Source: a virus. From it: a stretch of 34,225 nucleotides of DNA. The position numbers and the translations under genes were made by a program. Shown here piece after piece: positions 29,373 through 34,225 of the stretch (position 1 is the first letter of the stretch; each line of letters starts with the position of its first letter). The stretch covers positions 1 to 34,225 of IMG/VR virus record IMGVR_UViG_3300042562_002114, one strand, 5' to 3'. The notes beneath the pieces were generated by a model. It made no database searches and had not been told where the DNA came from. It saw nothing but the letters and a program-made list of their open reading frames with translations.

Positions 29373-30203
29373 TCTTTTGGCGACTACCCTTTGACTGCTC
29401 GAGGTTTCAAAATAATTTTGCACGAGTTCTGGATTGTCACTCTCCAGTTTTTTTGAGTTGAGCCGTTTGGTCTGTGTCGTTGTGATGTCAAGCTGGTATT
29501 TTGAAGACTGGCTTTTCAATTCGCTAGGACAACCCATGGCTTCGACGATTTGCTGACGAAGAATATCTTTCCTGATCCCAAGATCCTTGATCTGGTCCTG
29601 GATGTGGCAGTATTCTTCGAGCAAGTCTTCCGGCAATTCCTTTTCTACTCGCTCGACTCTACTGTGTTCCGGCGGGATTTCGGTTACAACATGGTTCATC
29701 CAGAATTCTTTTCCAGCCTGGACAGCTTCGGTCAATTTGGCTTGATGGTCTGCGATGTGGATCGGATAGGATTCAAACGCAAGATCCTTGGTGGACCAGA
29801 CGACCAGATAGCCTTGATCAACACCAGCAACCCACTGCTGCCAGAGAACCTGGATGACGTAGTAATCGGGAGGCGTGTTGTAAATTGATGTGCCAATCGT
29901 CTTGGCTTCAATCACAGCTTTCTCGCCGTTTACAACAGCCATACCGTCAAGAGTGCAACCAGCCCAATCTTCGAGCCAGTGACGCATGCGTTCTTGTTTG
30001 CGAGTGACGGTCGTATTGAACCGCTTTTCAAACTGAGTGAGCACGAAGTCTTCCGTATCAAGCCCCAGTTGCATCTTGCCTGTCGGGATTGAATCCTCTT
30101 TAGGATAGGTTTTTCCATGCCAGACTTTGAATTTGTCGCCGAATGGCGAGATGCCTAAAACACAGGCGATTTCCGAAGCACCGAGATAGTTATGGCGTTG
30201 CAA
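29352..30203 (-). CDS. YqaJ-type recombination exonuclease
   Basis: 283 residues from TTG 30203, 7 nt after AAGGAA. PD-(D/E)XK nuclease of the YqaJ/lambda-exonuclease kind: LGASEIACVLGISPFG, GLDTEDFVLTQFEKRF (Glu51), CTLDGMAVV (Asp86), IEAKT (Glu99, Lys101), and QVLWQQWVAGVDQGYLVVW (Gln118). It resects dsDNA ends for single-strand-annealing recombination. No recognisable RecT/Erf annealase is next to it. The leader has two competing hairpins around the ribosome binding site. Confidence 0.88.
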   Translation of the reverse strand: MQRHNYLGASEIACVLGISPFGDKFKVWHGKTYPKEDSIPTGKMQLGLDTEDFVLTQFEKRFNTTVTRKQERMRHWLEDWAGCTLDGMAVVNGEKAVIEAKTIGTSIYNTPPDYYVIQVLWQQWVAGVDQGYLVVWSTKDLAFESYPIHIADHQAKLTEAVQAGKEFWMNHVVTEIPPEHSRVERVEKELPEDLLEEYCHIQDQIKDLGIRKDILRQQIVEAMGCPSELKSQSSKYQLDITTTQTKRLNSKKLESDNPELVQNYFETSSSQRVVAKRLSARIS

Positions 30204-30205
30204 GT

Positions 30206-30237
30206 GGCAATTCCTTAGAATTGCCCATCCATTGGGC
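30206..30237 (-). promoter_or_regulatory. Two overlapping, mutually exclusive leader hairpins (motif copy 3), yqaJ RNA switch candidate
   Basis: On the minus strand hairpin A is GCCC-AATGGAT-GGGC (30237-30223) with an ATGGAT loop. Hairpin B is GGCAATTC-TAAG-GAATTGCC (30225-30206), whose loop and arm hold the AAGGAA ribosome binding site. They share bases 30223-30225, so complete formation of one shortens the other. Binding of CsrA to the GGAU loop could shift the balance. This is inference from pairing only. Confidence 0.5.
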
Positions 30238-30248
30238 GGGGAGGACGG

Positions 30249-30944
30249 TCAGGATTCAAAAATAGTTTCGTGATGAGATTCGAGGAATGCGATTGGGAAG
30301 GAGTTAACCTCACCGTGACGCTCATCAGGAACCTTGCCAATTCTTACGCCTTGCAGTCTTGCCAGTTTGCTGGCTGTTCGTCCCCACTTATTGGCTAAGT
30401 GCTGAGGAGCGGAGATGTCGTTCAGTCGGCAGTAGCCTTTGATCGTGTTGTAGCCAGTGCCTGAGCCAGATTCGCTCTCAAGACGCAAGACACGGGATTC
30501 TACTTTTAACTGTCTCTGCTCGATCTCGACCATCATCTGGACTTGTTGAAGCAGGGCTTGAGCAGGAGACAAGTTTCTCTTGATGCGTTCAAGCTCTTCT
30601 TCAGCCTGGTGGAGTTTTGCCCGTGTCCGGTATCCTCGTTCCGTTTGGCTGGAAGAGATGTAGTGCTTGAAGACGTTGTAAGACATTCGCCATGTCTCGA
30701 CCTCTCGCTTTGCACCACTGCCAATCCCGACCATTCCTAAAATTTTAGTAAACTCGATTTCTGTTGCCAGACCATAGTTTAAGAGATGTTCTCTGACTTG
30801 TAGAAATCTCGCTTTTGCGTTGTCCTTTCGAGTCGATCCATCCAGATCCCAGACTTCCTCGAACTCAATCGGGGTTGAATCCTTGGGGGCTTGAATCCAC
30901 GTTTTGGCGACTACGACCAGGTCATTGTTCTCTTCTGTCAACAC
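30249..30944 (-). CDS. Antirepressor-like phage protein with coiled coil
   Basis: GTG 30944 (GGGGAGG at ideal spacing) gives 231 residues; ATG 30959 lacks a good ribosome binding site. A helical coiled-coil middle (KLHQAEEELERIKRNL, VEIEQRQLKVESRVLRLE) precedes a C-terminal domain of the kind found at the end of phage Rha/antirepressor proteins: TGYNTIKGYCRLNDI, KWGRTASKLARLQGVRIGKV, DERHGEVNSFPI. Such domains bind DNA or partner proteins. Lies upstream of yqaJ in the same transcript. Confidence 0.65.
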   Translation of the reverse strand: MLTEENNDLVVVAKTWIQAPKDSTPIEFEEVWDLDGSTRKDNAKARFLQVREHLLNYGLATEIEFTKILGMVGIGSGAKREVETWRMSYNVFKHYISSSQTERGYRTRAKLHQAEEELERIKRNLSPAQALLQQVQMMVEIEQRQLKVESRVLRLESESGSGTGYNTIKGYCRLNDISAPQHLANKWGRTASKLARLQGVRIGKVPDERHGEVNSFPIAFLESHHETIFES

Positions 30945-31040
30945 TGCTTTCCTCCCCATCCTGTAGTAAAAGTGAAAGGCTGGACCAGGCCGAGCGTGTC
31001 CTGAGGATCATACCGAAGAAGTATGCGACCTGGCAGCCAA

Positions 31041-31113
31041 CCCACGGGACAGGATTTGAACCTGCTTCGCTTGGGAATCCATTCCCACCTCGTCACCTAT
31101 TGACGACCCATGG
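31041..31113 (-). tRNA. tRNA or tRNA-like element, isotype unresolved
   Basis: 73 nt on the minus strand with a 7-bp acceptor (CCATGGG/CCCGTGG, one G-T pair) at exact tRNA distance, a D-like stem (GTCA-ATAGG-TGAC) and a full T-arm (GCAGG-TTCAAAT-CCTGT). The anticodon arm fits poorly: the best stem TGGGA/TCCCA leaves a 6-base loop ATGGAT. CCA is not encoded. Either a degenerate tRNA, an unusual one, or a tRNA-derived attachment remnant. The plus-strand frame here translates to GTGFEPAS, a familiar artefact of tRNA genes. Confidence 0.45.
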
Positions 31114-31188
31114 ATACAGACGTGTCATGACTCCAGTCAACCGGAAACCCATAGGGAATGGGGCTGAACCAGAACGTCCGATGGCATA

Positions 31189-31217
31189 AATGTACACAAT
31201 TTCACAGAATATGTCAA
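31189..31217 (-). promoter_or_regulatory. Leftward promoter of the tRNA-like/yqaJ transcript
   Basis: On the minus strand TTGACA (31212-31217), 17-bp spacer, TACATT (31189-31194). Predicted start near 31182, upstream of the tRNA-like element. The 331 bp from 30945 to 31275 hold this, the rightward promoter, the tRNA-like element and a further paired region GGCTG..CCAGG/CCTGG..CAGCC (30979-31038, plus strand), but no protein gene. Confidence 0.55.
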
Positions 31218-31240
31218 CACAAAAAGTAACACGATTTAGA

Positions 31241-31269
31241 TTGCCTATATCGACATAACATGTTAATAT
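31241..31269 (+). promoter_or_regulatory. Promoter of the packaging operon, close to the start codon
   Basis: TTGCCT (31241-31246), 17-bp spacer, TAATAT (31264-31269), in the context TGTTAATATATA shared with the capsid promoter. The ATG at 31276 is 7 bases beyond the -10, so the mRNA would start at or next to the start codon (leaderless). Confidence 0.6.
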
Positions 31270-31275
31270 ATACAT

Positions 31276-31473
31276 ATGAATGAATGCTTATCTGTTCTCG
31301 TTGTCGAGCCTGATAGGGTGATTGACCCTGTCGAAATGGCACTCTATATCGCTGCTGGAGCGGAGATGGGTGCTGTGCCGGAAATCGTTGTGGACATTAT
31401 TGAACAGACGCTGGAATCCGACTCCATCGAGGAAGCGACAAGCAATTATGGCAAAGAAATCAGCCCTATCTGA
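31276..31473 (+). CDS. Small acidic protein, first gene of the packaging operon
   Basis: 65 residues, acidic (VVEPDRVIDPVEMALYI, IEQTLESDSIEEATS). No ribosome binding site; instead the promoter -10 lies just upstream, so leaderless translation is predicted. No family recognised. Overlaps the terminase small subunit start by 26 nt. Confidence 0.5.
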   Translation: MNECLSVLVVEPDRVIDPVEMALYIAAGAEMGAVPEIVVDIIEQTLESDSIEEATSNYGKEISPI

Positions 31474-32209
31474 ATCCGGCGAAACGCCTAAAAAGCGTGG
31501 ACGACCACCAAAAACAACTGTTCATAAAGCTGAGATCGAAACAGAAGTCGAGCCACCTCCTAAAGTTAAGCCTAAGAAGGCTGTTAAGGTTCCTAATCTT
31601 GATACTCGTTACGACTTTAGCGATGACGTTGAAGCCAATCTGGAATTGATGACGACGAAGCCAGCGTTCCTGACTCGCAAGGGATTGGCTAACAACCAGC
31701 CTCAGAAGAAGATACGTAATCACTGGGCTAAGATTATCGAGTCGGCAAAGATGGGTTATGAGATCAGTGCAATCGCTAAAGCTATCGGTGTTCACCGCAA
31801 AACGCTCTGGCTGTATATGAAGAAGAACCCGCAGCGAAAAGTAGATTTTGATAATGCCCAGAATGCGACCAGAGACTTGTGTGTAAACGTGATCCTGGAT
31901 GCTGCCAAGAAGGGGAACTGGATTCCTGCGGCATGGTGGCTTGAGCGTACCAGAGGAATGGAATTCGCCAAACCTGAGGTCAAGTTGCAGTTCTGGGATC
32001 GTCAAATGTCAAACGACCAGGTTGAGCAAAGGATCGCAGGAAAAACACTGTCAGAAATTAGTTCAGAACTCTCGAAGCAGTACCAGGGGAACGAAAATGT
32101 CAAAAAATATGTCGATGGATCAAGACGACTTCCGGCTGGAACGGATGAATCAGAACTCCCTGTTCTCGCAGCTTCGGAAGGAAAAGACGGGTCGTCGTCA
32201 GATACATAA
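31448..32209 (+). CDS. Terminase small subunit
   Basis: ATG 31448 gives 253 residues; in-frame starts further up (from 31322) overlap the previous gene extensively and look spurious. N-terminal Lys/Pro-rich tail (KKRGRPPKTTVHKAE), then a helix-turn-helix (MGYEISAIAKAIGVHRKTLW) for DNA recognition, and the central GNWIPAAWWLERTRG motif typical of small terminases. It selects phage DNA for packaging and activates the large subunit. Its last 113 nt overlap the large-subunit gene. Confidence 0.8.
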   Translation: MAKKSALSESGETPKKRGRPPKTTVHKAEIETEVEPPPKVKPKKAVKVPNLDTRYDFSDDVEANLELMTTKPAFLTRKGLANNQPQKKIRNHWAKIIESAKMGYEISAIAKAIGVHRKTLWLYMKKNPQRKVDFDNAQNATRDLCVNVILDAAKKGNWIPAAWWLERTRGMEFAKPEVKLQFWDRQMSNDQVEQRIAGKTLSEISSELSKQYQGNENVKKYVDGSRRLPAGTDESELPVLAASEGKDGSSSDT

Positions 32210-33377
32210 TGTAAGTACCTTTACTCCACAGCAGTTGCAGTTCTGGGTCTCTCCGTCCAAGCAGAAGTTTTTTGTGGGTGGAGTTGGTGCTGGGAAGACT
32301 CGCGCTGGTGTGATCGAGATTATGAACCAGCCTAAAGGGACGCTTACGATTGTCGTTGCACCGACTTTCACGATCCTGAAGGACTCCACGTTCCGTATGT
32401 TTGAAGAGCTTTACGGTCAGTCTGGGCTGATCATGAGCCACAACAAAACGGATATGGAAACGAAGGTCAAAGGCGACCGGACAATTCTCTGGAGATCTGC
32501 GGATAAGCCGGACCGTCTGCGTGGAACGAATGCCGGGGCTGTGTACATGGATGAGGCGTCGTTCTGTGACGAGGATACTTATAAGGTTCTGCTGGGCCGC
32601 TTAAGAAAGAATCCAGGTAAGTTATGGGCGACATTTACCCCTCGGGGGAAAAACAGGTGGGAATACCGAGCCATCCAGGCTGGCATTGCTGAAATGATTC
32701 ATGCTCCATCTTACTCCAACACCTTCAACCCTGACTTCTTCGTGCAAAGCCTTAAGGCAGCGTATGATGGGGCTTTCTACAAACAGGAAGTCGAAGGGCT
32801 ATTTTGCGATACGGACGGGGCTTTGATGAAGTCATCGTGGATCAGACCATGGCAAGGGCCGATTCCCGAGAGGCTCATTATGTGTCGGAGTTGGGATTGT
32901 GCTGCCACTGTGGGAAGAAGGTCGGATTACACGGTTGGGACTCTGATGGGCCTGATTCCTGGTACTGAGAAAGTGATCATCTTTGACCAGATTCGCCAGC
33001 AATACTCGGCTGAGGACGTTGATCCAAAAATCTCGCAAACATCGGATGAGGATGGACCTGAAACAACGATTGTGATTGAGGTCGAGCCTGGATCGGCTGG
33101 CAAACGGTTGTTGCAGCATCAACTAAAGAATCTGGCCGGAAGGCGTGTTGCCTGGAGTTCACCTGGGTCAAACAAATTGACAAGGGCAGTTCCTTTTAGC
33201 CGCGCGGCATCAGCTGGAAACATTTTCTATGTTCTTGGTGGCTGGACGGATGCATGCTTCGAGGAGATCGATTCGTTTACTGGGACTCCTGCGGATGTAC
33301 ATGACGACTGCGTGGATAGTATCTCGTTAGGATATACGCATTTATGCGGCAACATGAGAAGAGTGATTGCTGTATGA
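32097..33377 (+). CDS. Terminase large subunit
   Basis: ATG 32097, preceded by AGGGGA, gives 426 residues. ATPase with Walker A GGVGAGKT (61-68), Walker B AVYMDE (148-153) and coupling motif TFTP (179-182). RNase H-type nuclease with SWDCAA (Asp267) and VHDDCVDSIS (Asp404, Asp407). It pumps and cuts phage DNA. Followed by a methyltransferase, not a portal. The overlap with the small subunit is unusually long (113 nt, different frame). Confidence 0.92.
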   Translation: MSKNMSMDQDDFRLERMNQNSLFSQLRKEKTGRRQIHNVSTFTPQQLQFWVSPSKQKFFVGGVGAGKTRAGVIEIMNQPKGTLTIVVAPTFTILKDSTFRMFEELYGQSGLIMSHNKTDMETKVKGDRTILWRSADKPDRLRGTNAGAVYMDEASFCDEDTYKVLLGRLRKNPGKLWATFTPRGKNRWEYRAIQAGIAEMIHAPSYSNTFNPDFFVQSLKAAYDGAFYKQEVEGLFCDTDGALMKSSWIRPWQGPIPERLIMCRSWDCAATVGRRSDYTVGTLMGLIPGTEKVIIFDQIRQQYSAEDVDPKISQTSDEDGPETTIVIEVEPGSAGKRLLQHQLKNLAGRRVAWSSPGSNKLTRAVPFSRAASAGNIFYVLGGWTDACFEEIDSFTGTPADVHDDCVDSISLGYTHLCGNMRRVIAV

Positions 33378-33922
33378 TTGACAAGGCTCAGAAATACAGT
33401 TGCATACTCGCTGATCCACCGTGGCCGATGAGAATGGCTAGCCAACGAAAGAGGTCGAAAGAGGGGAAGAAGCCAGATTCTCTGCCTTATCCCACACTGA
33501 GCCTAGAAGATATATGTAAGTTAGGTGTTGGAAGTCTGGCTGAACCCGGGTGTCATCTCTGGCTTTGGACAACGAACAGCCACCTTAAAGAAGGGTTCCA
33601 TGTCATGGAGTCCTGGGGGTTTAAGTACCTTGCTCCTATTCATTGGGTAAAGCCCTCTGGAATGGGGAACTGGTTTATTCATAGGACACAAACCCTTTTG
33701 TTTGGCTACAAAGAGAAATGTGTGTTTCCGCTTGGAAGGTACAAGCCAAATGTGTTGTTTACAACTGACCCTGTGAGGCACAGCCAGAAACCAGACGAGT
33801 CATACAGGTTGATCGAATCTATTAGCCCTGGTCCTCGCCTTGAGTTGTTTGCTAGACAGAAAATCGACGGATGGGATTCTTGGGGCAACGAAGTAGAATG
33901 CGACACAGTGATTGCTGTTTGA
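33374..33922 (+). CDS. MT-A70-family DNA adenine methyltransferase
   Basis: ATG 33374 in an ATGA overlap with the terminase stop gives 182 residues. Signature DPPW (ILADPPWPMRM) near residue 13, followed by the family pattern CHLWLWTTNSHL, APIHWVKPSGMG, QTLLFGYKEKC and PGPRLELFARQKIDGWDSWGNE. It methylates adenine in DNA (N6), likely protecting phage DNA from host restriction or marking it during packaging. Confidence 0.88.
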   Translation: MIDKAQKYSCILADPPWPMRMASQRKRSKEGKKPDSLPYPTLSLEDICKLGVGSLAEPGCHLWLWTTNSHLKEGFHVMESWGFKYLAPIHWVKPSGMGNWFIHRTQTLLFGYKEKCVFPLGRYKPNVLFTTDPVRHSQKPDESYRLIESISPGPRLELFARQKIDGWDSWGNEVECDTVIAV

Positions 33923-33981
33923 CATGAGATCTGGTATATTTCGGCGTTGACATATTTACCGCATCTACCAAAGGTTGAATC

Positions 33982-34225
33982 GTGACGAACTGGATAACAA
34001 TTGTGGGGCGTGATAAACGCTCCTGCATCTACTGTGGGATCAACGACTTAACCGTCACTGTCTCTATTGTCAATAATGACAAGGAGGCTTTGGCGGGAAA
34101 CTCGGCTGTTGTTTGCAAGGAATGCCGGAAAGCAAAAATTAAAAAGTCGCTAGGGATGCCTGGGGCTAGAGCTTTTGCTGCCGAGATCAAGCGTAGGAAC
34201 AAGATGGCAGGGATTGCCAATAGCG
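33982..34225 (+). CDS. Zinc-finger, HNH-like protein (3' truncated)
   Basis: GTG 33982 with AAAGG upstream; runs off the window after 81 codons. Two CxxC pairs (SCIYCGIN and VCKECRKAKIKKS) with the spacing of HNH endonuclease zinc modules, but the usual His-containing strand between them reads VTVSIVNND, with no His. So it may be a nuclease-dead homologue or a plain zinc-ribbon protein. Following a terminase with such a gene is common in phages that use an HNH partner for packaging. Confidence 0.55.
   Translation, partial: MTNWITIVGRDKRSCIYCGINDLTVTVSIVNNDKEALAGNSAVVCKECRKAKIKKSLGMPGARAFAAEIKRRNKMAGIANS

Noticed and set aside
30815-31189. Plus-strand frame of 124 codons
   Set aside because: Runs through the start of the antirepressor-like gene and the tRNA-like element; GTGFEPAS is a typical translation artefact of tRNA genes.
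33919-33950. TTGACA and TATATT sequences before the truncated zinc-finger gene
   Set aside because: Spacing (10 bp) is not compatible with a promoter; the other TTGACA at about 33946 has no -10.
1-34225. CRISPR arrays, insertion sequences and rRNA genes
   Set aside because: No regularly spaced repeats, transposase genes or rRNA-like stretches were seen.

Overview
The window is a contiguous piece of a temperate tailed-phage (or prophage) genome, most likely with a siphovirus-type long tail. The evidence is an HK97-fold capsid module (protease, capsid protein, connector proteins), a long-tail module (tail tube protein, frameshifted tail assembly chaperone, 934-residue tape measure), small and large terminase subunits, a tyrosine integrase, and a phage replication and recombination set. 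The host cannot be fixed from sequence alone. The integrase box II (GAFRKGY, then ALQNGVD) resembles what I remember of planctomycete-type integrases, so a planctomycete host is a tentative inference. No portal gene is visible. The packaging genes run off the right edge and the capsid genes start 5.4 kb inside the left edge, so the portal probably lies outside the window.

Layout. Positions 1-5.4 kb (+) hold the end of a probable tail fibre gene, a fibre-assembly-like protein, and an accessory and probable lysis region: many very small membrane proteins, a staphylococcal-nuclease-like enzyme, a PAPS-reductase-like enzyme and a papain-family cysteine peptidase. Positions 5.4-19.5 kb (+) are the virion module in canonical order: protease, capsid, decoration-like protein, adaptor, head closure, gp10-like protein, tail terminator-like protein, tube, gpG/gpGT chaperone, a 564-residue unknown, tape measure, and a large distal tail protein with a PKD-like end. 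Positions 19.5-26.4 kb (-) are the early/replication operon, transcribed leftward: unknown, CsrA homologue, prim-pol primase, probable ssDNA-binding protein, zinc-finger protein, SF2 helicase, ThyX, DUF3310-like protein, RuvC-like nuclease. Positions 26.6-29.4 kb (+) hold a small ribbon-helix-helix-like regulator, the integrase, a probable attachment/regulatory region with a nested inverted repeat and a C14 tract, and a second RHH-like protein. Positions 29.35-31.2 kb (-) hold a YqaJ exonuclease, an antirepressor-like coiled-coil protein and a tRNA-like element. Positions 31.2-34.2 kb (+) hold the terminases, an MT-A70 adenine methyltransferase and a truncated zinc-finger gene.

The most interesting points are these. 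The phage encodes CsrA, and three near-identical 15-nt hairpins with ANGGAU loops occur on the strand of its early operons. Two lie just upstream of ribosome binding sites, and one of these overlaps a second, mutually exclusive hairpin that sequesters the yqaJ ribosome binding site. A T10 tract splits a 789-residue tail gene. A textbook CCCAAAA -1 frameshift site joins gpG and gpT. A shared promoter sequence (TGTTAATATATA) precedes both the capsid and packaging operons, and in the second it predicts a nearly leaderless mRNA. A complete papain-like peptidase sits among candidate holins where no conventional endolysin is seen.
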